A DNA stretch of 5,808 bases from Cyanobium sp. M55B138 (GCA_018400215.1 JAGYNF010000109.1:1-5808); one strand, 5' to 3'. Positions 1 through 5,076 are shown, counted from the first letter of the stretch. Numbers and translations: made by a program. Notes: generated by a model not told the origin, from the letters alone.

Positions 1-1
1 C

Positions 2-565
2 TACGGGCGGGTGATCAGCGCGCAGGACACCGGCAACGTGCGCAACCAGACGGCGGGCGGGGTGGGGCTGCGCTGGGCTCCGATCACCAACCTGAACCTC
101 AACCTGTTCACGGAGGCCTACCAGGGCCAGATCGGCCAGGCCGACAGCAGCGATCTGCTGCTGCGCGTCACCGCGTCGTTCCTGGATCAAGGCGACTGGT
201 CGGCGGAGTGGCGGGAAGACCGGCGGGCGTGGAACGAGCGGGCGCTGTATGTGGATGCGGCCTGGTTTGTGAACCAACAGCAAACCCTCAGCCTGCTGCG
301 CTATAGCCAAGGGCGCACCTGGCGGCTGGGCAGCGATGCGGCGCAAACGATCAGTCCATACGTGCTCGGCCAGCTCTCGCAGCAGAATGACGCGATGGCC
401 TTTCGGGTGGGGGCGGGCGTGCGCTGGCAGCTGTGGTTTGACGACGACGCACTGCGTGCCTACCGGCGCAAGCTCACGCTGCGCGGCGAACTGCAGCAGT
501 CGCTGGCGGGCGATCTGTATCGGAACAGCACCGGCGTGGTGTTCAGCATTCAGGCCGACCTGTGA
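2..565 (+). CDS. NfrA-like outer-membrane barrel protein, C-terminal part (5' end outside window)
   Basis: The last 187 codons of a gene that starts before the window. The product looks like the C-terminal beta-barrel of the NfrA family (the phage N4 adsorption protein A C-terminal domain), related in plan to PgaA and BcsC, which pass exopolysaccharide through the outer membrane. Visible support: alternating polar/hydrophobic strands, many Trp and Tyr, short turns, and a GVGVRW-like segment (VGAGVRWQLWFDDD) followed by a basic strand and a closing strand VVFSIQADL. In this family the N-terminal part normally carries TPR-like repeats, which are not visible here. The last residue is Leu, not the aromatic residue common at the end of barrel proteins. 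The stop overlaps the start of the next gene (GTGA, 562-565), so the two are very likely co-translated. In enterobacteria NfrA works with the inner-membrane glycosyltransferase NfrB; that gene would be expected upstream. The family call is fairly sure; the exported sugar is unknown. Confidence 0.72.
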   Translation, partial: YGRVISAQDTGNVRNQTAGGVGLRWAPITNLNLNLFTEAYQGQIGQADSSDLLLRVTASFLDQGDWSAEWREDRRAWNERALYVDAAWFVNQQQTLSLLRYSQGRTWRLGSDAAQTISPYVLGQLSQQNDAMAFRVGAGVRWQLWFDDDALRAYRRKLTLRGELQQSLAGDLYRNSTGVVFSIQADL

Positions 566-1446
566 GGCGCTGGTTGCTGGCCCTGCTGCTGGCGTTCTGG
601 CCAGCGTCGGCAGCGGCAGACACGCTGTTCTATCAGCCGTTGATCCGCGATGCGGCGCTCACAGCAGACCAGTGGCAGCAGCTGTGGCAGCAGGCGCAGC
701 GGGACGGCTACCGGCAGGTGATCGTGCAGTGGAGCGCCTACGGCGACGAGCGCTTTTCAGCGGGCGACTGGCTGCTGAGCAGCCTGGCGGCGGCGCAGCA
801 GCAGGGGCTGGCGCTGGTGATCGGGCTGGCGGCCGATCCGCAGTACTTCCGCACCGTGCAGCAACCGGGCTGGCAGGACCAGTTCAGCAGCTACTGGGCC
901 GGGATGCAGCGGCAGTCGCTGCTGGAGCAGCAACGGCTGCAACCGCTGCTGGCGGCGCGGGGCATCGCGGTGGCGGGCTGGTATCTGCCGGCGGAACTCT
1001 CCGATCGGCTGTTTCAGGAGGGGCGCCGCCGCCAGGACACGCTGACGCAGCTGCAAGAGCTGGCGAGCCGCCTCGATCGGCCGCTGCACGTGAGCGCTTA
1101 CAGCACGGGCGTGCTCTCACCCGAGGGAAATGCCAGCTGGCTCAGCGGCCTGGAGCAGGCTGGGCTGCGGGTGTGGTGGCAAGACGGCGAGGGCACCCGC
1201 GAACTGCCGGCACCGGTGCGGCAGGCCTACCGCCAGGCGCTGCCCTGCGCAATCGGTGTGGTGCGCGAGGCATTCAGCCAAGTGTCGGTCGCCGATGCGC
1301 CCTTCCAGGCCGTGCCGGCCACGCCCCAGCCGCCCCTCCCTTGCCACACGGATGCGGTGTTTTCGCTGCGCTACCTGCCCTGGGCAGGGGTGCTGCGGCA
1401 GGGCGGGCCAATCGACAAGAGTCACCAAAGTCTTGACAGGGATTAA
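562..1446 (+). CDS. DUF4434 (YbcH-like) secreted protein, putative glycoside-hydrolase-like TIM barrel
   Basis: A 294-residue protein starting at GTG 562, overlapping the stop of the NfrA-like gene by 4 bases. Residues 1-19 form a clear signal peptide (MRR, a Leu/Ala core, then ASAAA before Asp), so the mature protein should be periplasmic. The body looks like the DUF4434 family: TIM-barrel-like strand ends can be seen in IVQWSAYGDE (residues 54-63), ALVIGLAADP, GWYLPAELSD and HVSAYSTG. Glu145 in the PAELSD segment sits where glycoside hydrolases often hold a catalytic acid; that role is inference. In E. coli-type nfrB-nfrA-ybcH loci the last gene encodes a periplasmic protein of this kind, suggested to trim or process the polysaccharide, and the order here matches. 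The last residues (about 284-294) have an unusual composition and run into the edge of the IS remnant, so the natural C-terminus may have been replaced. Trp- and Gln-rich composition matches its neighbour. Confidence 0.72.
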   Translation: MRRWLLALLLAFWPASAAADTLFYQPLIRDAALTADQWQQLWQQAQRDGYRQVIVQWSAYGDERFSAGDWLLSSLAAAQQQGLALVIGLAADPQYFRTVQQPGWQDQFSSYWAGMQRQSLLEQQRLQPLLAARGIAVAGWYLPAELSDRLFQEGRRRQDTLTQLQELASRLDRPLHVSAYSTGVLSPEGNASWLSGLEQAGLRVWWQDGEGTRELPAPVRQAYRQALPCAIGVVREAFSQVSVADAPFQAVPATPQPPLPCHTDAVFSLRYLPWAGVLRQGGPIDKSHQSLDRD

Positions 1447-1456
1447 TGACGGACCC

Positions 1457-1706
1457 GAGAGGCGTGAGCGATTTCTGGGCGAGATGGAGAAGGTAGTGCC
1501 GTGGAAAGCACTGCTTGTTCTGATTGAACCCCACTTGCCAAGACCAGTTCCACATGTAGGGGGCGAAGCCCAAGTGTGCCGGAGGCACGAGAACGAGAAG
1601 AAGCAGATGGATCCGGAGATGCACCAGACCAAGAAGGGGAATCCAGTGGTGCCACCGCTGCGCGGAAGTCAAGGGCTACGGCCTGGATAGTGAGAGCGGC
1701 CCCATC
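1457..1706 (+). pseudogene. IS5-family transposase remnant, internally deleted and frameshifted
   Basis: Three short blocks match IS5-type transposases in the right order. Block 1 (1457-1546) reads RRERFLGEMEKVVPWKALL then LIEPHLPRP, which is the N-terminal region of these enzymes. Block 2 (1586-1642) reads NEKKQMDPEMHQTKKGN, the motif that in full-length enzymes lies roughly in the middle, after the first catalytic Asp region. Block 3 (1644-1706) continues as QW...KGYGLDSESGPI but one reading frame over, so a 1-base shift sits at about 1641-1643. The 100 or so residues normally between blocks 1 and 2, and the whole C-terminal half with the remaining catalytic residues, are missing. Flanking terminal inverted repeats were not recognised. 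It cannot encode an active transposase. The base composition here is less GC-rich and its codon use less biased than the neighbours', as expected for an import. Blocks 1 and 2 are firm; block 3 is a weaker match with about two extra residues. Confidence 0.72.
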
Positions 1707-1709
1707 CCC

Positions 1710-1844
1710 ATGGGGCTGCGCACTCTGGTGACGCTGCAGCAGCAGGCCGAGATCCGCGCCTTCCGGGAGCGACTCAGCTGGGAAGTGGATCTGGAGGCCC
1801 AGCGCCTCGACGAACACACCGAGGCCGCTCAGAAGCTGCCGTGA
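1710..1844 (+). pseudogene. vapB: VapB-type antitoxin, C-terminal half only
   Basis: From ATG 1710 this frame encodes 44 residues: MGLRTLVTLQQQAEIRAFRE, then LSWEVDLEAQRLDEHTEAAQKLP. Antitoxins of the DUF2191/VapB kind typically end with GLRTLV-RL-QQ-EIR-FRG-L-WEGDLDAMR, so the toxin-binding C-terminal half is present. The N-terminal DNA-binding part (about 25-30 residues, usually starting with an NI-IDD-LM type strand) is missing; directly upstream in the same frame lies IS5-like sequence. The stop TGA (1842-1844) overlaps the GTG start of vapC by 4 bases, the usual arrangement of a toxin-antitoxin operon. Whether ATG 1710 is used is unknown, and I see no clear ribosome binding site. What remains could still bind a toxin but could not repress its own promoter in the usual way. 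Confidence 0.6.
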
Positions 1845-2053
1845 TCGTTGTTGGCTCCTCGGTGTGGATTGATTTCTTCCATGGAGTGAGCACCCCTGAG
1901 GTAGAGCGTCAGCTGGATGGGTTGCTCGGGGTGACTTCGCTGGCGATCGGCGACCTGATCCTGGGGGAGGCGATGCAGGGGTTCCGCAACGAGCGGGTTG
2001 CGGCCACTGCCCGCCAGCTATTCCGTTCCCTGGCCCTGCTGCCGCAGCCTGGG
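1841..2053 (+). pseudogene. vapC: VapC PIN-domain toxin, truncated and with a changed catalytic residue
   Basis: From GTG 1841 the first about 71 residues read as a VapC toxin, an Mg-dependent PIN-domain RNase: MIVVGSSVWIDFFHG, then LAIGDLILGEAMQGFRN and ATARQLFRSLALLPQPG. Two defects stand out. The first catalytic Asp of the V-D-SSVWID motif is Gly at position 5 (GGC where GAC is expected, a single-base change). The C-terminal half of the PIN domain, which carries the other conserved acidic residues, is absent. Glu43 (LILGEAMQGF) is kept. After residue 71 the same reading frame passes through about 12 unrelated residues into the cupin gene at 2090, so the open frame of 167 codons (1841-2344) is an accidental fusion, not a full toxin. 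It follows the broken vapB with a 4-base overlap. Loss of activity is inferred from the missing residues. Confidence 0.75.
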
Positions 2054-2061
2054 AGCAGACA

Positions 2062-2100
2062 ATGGCCTCTGGTTTTCAAGAAGACAGCCATGGCCTCCGG
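2062..2100. repeat. 11-bp direct repeat at the vapC/cupin junction
   Basis: ATGGCCTCTGG at 2062-2072 and ATGGCCTCCGG at 2090-2100 differ at one base and are 17 bases apart. The second copy is the start of the cupin gene; the first is in another reading frame. It may be a small duplication made when the toxin remnant and the cupin gene were joined, or chance. Confidence 0.35.
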
Positions 2101-2344
2101 CATCACGGTCACCTCCAACCCCGATCCGGTGCAGCTGGAGAGCCTGGGCGTGATGAGCTGGCCCACCTGGGGTTGTGAGGTGAACACCTTCCCCTGGACC
2201 TACGACGAACAGGAAACCTGCCTGCTGCTGCAGGGGGATGTCACGGTCACCCCGAGTGGCGGGGAGCCGGTGCGCTTTGGCGCCGGGCTGAGCTGCACCT
2301 GGGACGTGCACGCCCCGGTGCGCAAGCACTACCGCTTTGGTTGA
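2090..2344 (+). CDS. Small cupin protein (DUF861/cupin_3 type) with an apparent in-frame internal deletion
   Basis: 84 residues from ATG 2090, in the same frame as the vapC remnant. The sequence SWPTWGCEVNTFPWTYDEQE, then CLLLQGDVTVTPSGGEPV and finally GLSCTWDVHAPVRKHYRF matches the small single-domain cupins of the EutQ/DUF861 type found in cyanobacteria and plants, which are usually about 90-95 residues. Their substrate is generally not known. The core strand with the T-Y-x-x-x-E segment and the LLxGxVxVTP strand are present. In relatives the next part reads GAGDLVTFPAGLSCTW; here it reads GAGLSCTW (around 2281-2292), so about eight residues of cupin motif 2 (the G-D-x-x-x-F-P-x-G turn) are missing. 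The frame is kept. I chose 2090 as the start because homology begins there and an A/G-rich stretch (AAGAAGA, 2078-2084) lies upstream. It may still fold, but its barrel is probably damaged; it could also be annotated as a pseudogene. Confidence 0.65.
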   Translation: MASGITVTSNPDPVQLESLGVMSWPTWGCEVNTFPWTYDEQETCLLLQGDVTVTPSGGEPVRFGAGLSCTWDVHAPVRKHYRFG

Positions 2345-2410
2345 GCGTTGCCGCCAGAGTGGACCCGATGCAGACACCACCTCGGCCCACGCCCCGTGAG
2401 ACGACCGAGG

Positions 2411-2428
2411 CGATGGTGCGCACCATCG
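2411..2428. repeat. Perfect 18-bp palindrome
   Basis: CGATGGTGC followed directly by GCACCATCG, so both 9-base arms match with no spacer. It lies just past the point where the - strand lipoprotein gene loses recognisable homology, between that remnant and the end of the cupin gene. The shape would suit an operator for a dimeric regulator, or a short cruciform or hairpin. No T-run follows on either strand, so it is not a typical terminator. No function is shown. Confidence 0.5.
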
Positions 2429-2441
2429 GCCGGGAGCTGGC

Positions 2442-2666
2442 CATCTGCTGCGGGTCGTCAAGATCGACGGTGCGCAGGTGTAACCCAAAGGACTTGGCCA
2501 GGCCCCTCTGTTGCGCCAGATCGAAATAGGCGTAGCCCGGCCAGCGCGCCAGCGGCACCGTGAGAGTGGCGCCGCCTCCCCCGCCGCCTCCCACACCACA
2601 GCCCGCCAGCAGCAGCGCCAGCCCCGCCATCCAGCCCGCTTGCCTGCCAGCCCGTCGCTGCACCAT
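2442..2666 (-). pseudogene. Truncated lipoprotein substrate-binding protein of an ABC transporter (NMT1/THI5-like), N-terminal 75 codons
   Basis: Reading leftwards from ATG 2666-2664, the first 75 residues look like a periplasmic solute-binding lipoprotein. There is a lipoprotein signal peptide with lipobox LLLAGC (Cys23), a Gly-rich linker, then TLTVPLARWPGYAYFDLAQQ, GLAKSFGLHLRTVDLDDPQQM. This is how the nitrate/taurine/thiamine-precursor type binding proteins begin. A good ribosome binding site GGAGG (complement of 2672-2676) lies 5 bases before the start. After residue 75 (position 2442) the match fades; the frame stays open to 2247, but those residues run antisense to the cupin gene and look like random translation. 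Family members are usually near 300 residues, so about three quarters is missing. Fragments such as AEVVS in another frame (about 2382-2368) hint at frameshifts further on. No permease or ATPase gene is seen nearby. Ligand unknown. Confidence 0.62.
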
Positions 2667-2739
2667 CGGCGCCTCCCGCCCCACGCCCTCCCTGCTGGGC
2701 AGGTTCAGCCCAGCGGGCAAGCCGCCTGTGCCCTCAGCC

Positions 2740-2931
2740 ATGACCCGCCTGGAGCGTCTTGTTGAGGACATGCTCCTGTTCAATGAGCGCTTCATCAGTG
2801 AGCGCATCAATCAAAGGGGGCCGATTGGCGTCCATCCTTCTGCCGTCTGCCTTCTGCCGTCTTCCCGGTTTTCCGCCCGCGCCGGCTGGACGGCAGCCAC
2901 CACAATGGAAGGATTACGCAGCGGAGCCTGA
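2740..2931 (+). CDS. Doubtful small ORF of unknown function directly before rseP
   Basis: 63 codons from ATG 2740, ending in TGA immediately before the rseP ATG (0-base gap). The first 28 or so residues (MTRLERLVEDMLLFNERFIS, then ERINQRG) look like a genuine amphipathic helix with normal codon use. The rest (from about residue 31) is low in such order and overlaps the 14-bp tandem repeat at 2836-2863, so it is probably readthrough of non-coding DNA. I do not recognise a family and see no ribosome binding site before 2740. It may be the stub of a lost gene or not a gene at all. Apart from this and the tandem repeat I see nothing in 2667-2931; in related picocyanobacteria serS is often the gene before rseP, and it is not here. 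Confidence 0.25.
   Translation: MTRLERLVEDMLLFNERFISERINQRGPIGVHPSAVCLLPSSRFSARAGWTAATTMEGLRSGA
2836..2863. repeat. 14-bp tandem duplication upstream of rseP
   Basis: CCTTCTGCCGTCTG (2836-2849) is followed at once by CCTTCTGCCGTCTT (2850-2863), with 13 of 14 bases the same. The pyrimidine-rich unit itself contains two CTTCTGCC/CGTCTGCC-like sub-blocks, resembling the short tandem repeats common in cyanobacterial intergenic DNA. It supports the view that this stretch is non-coding. Confidence 0.7.
2923..2926 (+). promoter_or_regulatory. Ribosome binding site of rseP
   Basis: GGAG five bases before ATG 2932. It supports this start, which also gives the family's usual N-terminus with the HEAGH motif in the first membrane segment. 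Confidence 0.6.
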
Positions 2932-4020
2932 ATGGGTGTTCTCACGGCACTGGCGATCCTGGCGGGCCTGATCGTGGTGCATGAGGCCGGCCACTTCTTT
3001 GCCGCCACCTGGCAGGGCATCCGCGTGAGCAGCTTCTCGATCGGCTTCGGGCCGGTGCTGCTGGAACGCCAGCGGCGCGGCGTGCAGTTTGCCCTGCGGG
3101 CCATCCCGCTGGGCGGCTTCGTGGCCTTCCCCGACGACGACGACGCCAGCGCCATCCCCAAAAACGACCCCAACCTGCTCAGCAACCGCCCCCTGCCCCA
3201 GCGCGCCCTGGTGATCGCCGCCGGTGTGCTCGCCAACCTGCTGCTCGCCTGGCTGGTGCTGGTGGCTCAAGGTGTGGTGGTGGGCATCCCCGCCGGCTTC
3301 AGTGCCACCCCCGGCGTGCTGGTGAGCGGCGTGCAGCCTGGCCAGCCCGCCGCCCTCGCCGGCCTCCAGCCCGGCGACCGCATCCTCAGCCTCGATGGCA
3401 ACCCGATCGCCGGCGGCCAGGACGCCGTTTCGGCGCTGGTGGATGTGGTGAAGGCCTCCCCCGACCGCGGCCTGGCCCTGGTGGCCGAGCGCGGCCAACG
3501 CCAGCTCGAACTCCAGCTCACCCCCAGCGACGTGGGCGGCAGCGGCCGCATCGGCGCCCAGCTGCAGCCCTTCGGCAGCGAGGCCTACCGCGCCGCCCGA
3601 GGCCCCCTCGAACCGATCCGCCAGGCCAACCGCGACTTTGTGGTGCTGGTGCGCCGCACCGCCGGCGGGTTCTTCACCCTGATCACCCACTTCGGCGAAA
3701 CCGCCGGCCAGGTGAGCGGTCCGGTGAAGATCGTGGAGATGGGTGCCACCCTGGCCACCCAGGGCGGCAGCAGCCTGTTCCTCTTCGCCGCCCTGATCTC
3801 GATCAACCTGGCGGTGCTCAATGCCCTGCCCCTGCCCCTGCTCGATGGCGGCCAGTTCATGCTGCTGCTGCTCGAGGGCCTGCGGGGTCGGCCCCTGCCG
3901 GAGCGCTTCCAGATGGCCTTCATGCAGTCGGGCTTCGTGTTCCTGGTGGGGCTGAGCCTGGTGCTGATCGTGAAGGACACCTCCCAGCTGCCGGCCGTGC
4001 AACAGCTGCTCAGCCGTTGA
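2932..4020 (+). CDS. rseP: Site-2 type intramembrane zinc metalloprotease RseP
   Basis: 362 residues, the normal length for the cyanobacterial form. It cleaves membrane-spanning substrates, in E. coli the anti-sigma factor RseA after a first cut by another protease; the cyanobacterial substrate is not evident here. Zinc-binding HEAGH lies at residues 17-21 inside the first membrane segment, and the second metal-ligand motif LDGG at 304-307 at the end of the third. Membrane segments: about 3-23, 92-116, 281-303 and 333-348. A single PDZ domain spans about 128-198 (GVLVSGVQPG, AGLQPGDRILSLDG). The GFGPVLLERQ and IPLGGFVAFPDDDD segments match cyanobacterial homologues. The start follows GGAG at 2923. 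nth begins 12 bases after the stop, so the two probably share a transcript. All key residues are present and the gene looks intact. Confidence 0.95.
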   Translation: MGVLTALAILAGLIVVHEAGHFFAATWQGIRVSSFSIGFGPVLLERQRRGVQFALRAIPLGGFVAFPDDDDASAIPKNDPNLLSNRPLPQRALVIAAGVLANLLLAWLVLVAQGVVVGIPAGFSATPGVLVSGVQPGQPAALAGLQPGDRILSLDGNPIAGGQDAVSALVDVVKASPDRGLALVAERGQRQLELQLTPSDVGGSGRIGAQLQPFGSEAYRAARGPLEPIRQANRDFVVLVRRTAGGFFTLITHFGETAGQVSGPVKIVEMGATLATQGGSSLFLFAALISINLAVLNALPLPLLDGGQFMLLLLEGLRGRPLPERFQMAFMQSGFVFLVGLSLVLIVKDTSQLPAVQQLLSR

Positions 4021-4032
4021 GCCCCCCGTGCC

Positions 4033-4686
4033 ATGCCCCGCTTTGCCAGCGCCCGCCAGCGGGCCCCCCAACTGCTTGAGCGGCTCGGGCAGCTCTATCC
4101 GCACGCCACCTGTTCCCTGGATTGGAGCACGCCCTACGAGCTGCTGATCGCCACCATGCTCTCGGCCCAGTGCACCGATGTGCGGGTGAACCTGATCACC
4201 CCGGCCCTGTTCGAGCGCTTCCCCGATGCCGCCGCCGCCGCCGCCGTGGAGCCCGCCGCCGTGGAGCCCTATGTGAAGTCGGCCGGCTTCTTCCGCAACA
4301 AGGCCAAGGCGATCGTGGGCGCCTCCCGCCTGCTGATCGAGCACCACGGCGGTGAGGTGCCCCAAACCATGGAGGAGCTGCTGCTGCTACCCGGCGTGGC
4401 CCGCAAAACCGCCAGCGTGGTGCTGGCCTGGTGCTTCGGCATCAACGCCGGGGTCACCGTGGACACCCACGTGGCGCGCCTGGCCCAGCGCCTGCGCCTC
4501 AGCCGCAACACCGATCCCCGCCGGATCGAACCCGACCTGATGAAGCTGGTGCCCCAACCCGAGTGGCAAAACCTCTCGATTCGGCTGATCTTCCACGGCC
4601 GCGCCGTGTGCAGCGCCCGCAAGCCCAACTGCCCCGGCTGCCCCGTCGCCGACCTCTGCCCCATGGGGGGCACCGCCAGGCGGTAA
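4033..4686 (+). CDS. nth: Endonuclease III, DNA glycosylase/AP lyase
   Basis: 217 residues (E. coli Nth has 211). It removes oxidised pyrimidines from DNA and nicks the abasic site, the first step of base-excision repair. The helix-hairpin-helix LLLLPGVARKTASVVL holds the catalytic Lys125, and Asp144 lies in VDTHVARLAQRL. A 4Fe-4S cluster is shown by Cys193, Cys200, Cys203 and Cys209 (spacing C-x6-C-x2-C-x5-C). The N-terminal region has the family's ELLIATMLSAQCTD. ATG 4033 is the first in-frame start after rseP; no clear ribosome binding site is seen in the 12-base gap, so translation may depend on coupling to rseP. A run of six GCC codons (4228-4245, Ala6) followed by a VEP-AA-VEP repeat makes one surface loop or helix unusually Ala-rich. 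No defect is seen. Confidence 0.96.
   Translation: MPRFASARQRAPQLLERLGQLYPHATCSLDWSTPYELLIATMLSAQCTDVRVNLITPALFERFPDAAAAAAVEPAAVEPYVKSAGFFRNKAKAIVGASRLLIEHHGGEVPQTMEELLLLPGVARKTASVVLAWCFGINAGVTVDTHVARLAQRLRLSRNTDPRRIEPDLMKLVPQPEWQNLSIRLIFHGRAVCSARKPNCPGCPVADLCPMGGTARR
4228..4245 (+). repeat. (GCC)6 trinucleotide run inside nth
   Basis: Six identical GCC codons in a row encode Ala6 in the nth product, followed by a repeated GTGGAGCCC on each side of GCCGCC (4246-4269). Such runs can change length by slippage without breaking the frame. Confidence 0.8.
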
Positions 4687-4722
4687 GCTCAGAAATCCAG
4701 TACCGATCGCACTCCAGCCCGC

Positions 4723-5025
4723 ATGGCGAAGAAGTCGATGATTGCGCGCGATGTGAAGCGCAAAAAAATTGTGGAGCGCTTCGCCGCCAAGCGGGCCGTG
4801 CTCAAGGCCGCCTTCGAAGCAGCTGCCGATCCGATGCAGCGGCTGGAGATCCACCGCAAGATCCAGGCCCTGCCCCGCAACAGCGCCCCCACCCGGGTGC
4901 GCAACCGCTGCTGGGCCACCGGCAAGCCCCGGGGTGTGTATCGCGATTTCGGCCTCTGCCGCAACCAGCTGCGCGAGCGCGCCCACAAGGGTGAGCTGCC
5001 CGGCGTGGTCAAGTCGTCGTGGTGA
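4723..5025 (+). CDS. rpsN: 30S ribosomal protein S14 (long, zinc-free form)
   Basis: 100 residues, the full length of the long S14 form that lacks the zinc-binding CxxC pairs of the short form. It binds 16S rRNA in the head of the small subunit. The sequence [55 protein letters not shown] and the end [11 protein letters not shown] match cyanobacterial S14 almost residue for residue. It lies 36 bases after nth and outside the large ribosomal-protein cluster, as is usual in Synechococcus. A strong intrinsic terminator follows 27 bases after the stop. The gap before it is short, so it may be transcribed with rseP and nth, although a ribosomal protein gene may also have a promoter of its own within nth. 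Confidence 0.97.
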   Translation: MAKKSMIARDVKRKKIVERFAAKRAVLKAAFEAAADPMQRLEIHRKIQALPRNSAPTRVRNRCWATGKPRGVYRDFGLCRNQLRERAHKGELPGVVKSSW

Positions 5026-5052
5026 GTGGCGGCTGATCACCCCAACCCTTTG

Positions 5053-5076
5053 GCGTCCTGCGGGGCGCTTTTTTTT
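5053..5076 (+). terminator. Rho-independent terminator after rpsN
   Basis: GCGTCC (5053-5058), loop TGCG, GGGCGC (5063-5068) form a 6-bp stem with one G-U pair, followed directly by eight T (5069-5076). It separates the rseP-nth-rpsN group from pnp, which therefore needs its own promoter between about 5077 and 5142. Confidence 0.85.

Noticed and set aside
1416..1435. CAAGA/TCTTG inverted repeat as a terminator after the DUF4434 gene
   Set aside because: The stem is only 5 bp with a 10-base loop and no T-run follows, so it does not support a terminator call.
336..1436. A 366-codon + strand open frame overlapping the NfrA end and the DUF4434 gene
   Set aside because: It is Arg/Ala/Gly-rich with no recognisable motif; it is the out-of-frame shadow of a GC-rich gene pair with clear signal peptide and family motifs.
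2560..2739. A Pro-rich + strand ORF (run of seven Pro codons) before 2740
   Set aside because: It is the antisense of the Gly linker and lipoprotein signal peptide of the - strand binding-protein stub, which has a good ribosome binding site and lipobox.
2914..4365. A 483-codon - strand open frame opposite rseP and nth
   Set aside because: Long antisense frames are common opposite GC-rich genes. Its product is a His/Gly/Gln-rich low-complexity string, while the + strand encodes two proteins with all catalytic motifs.
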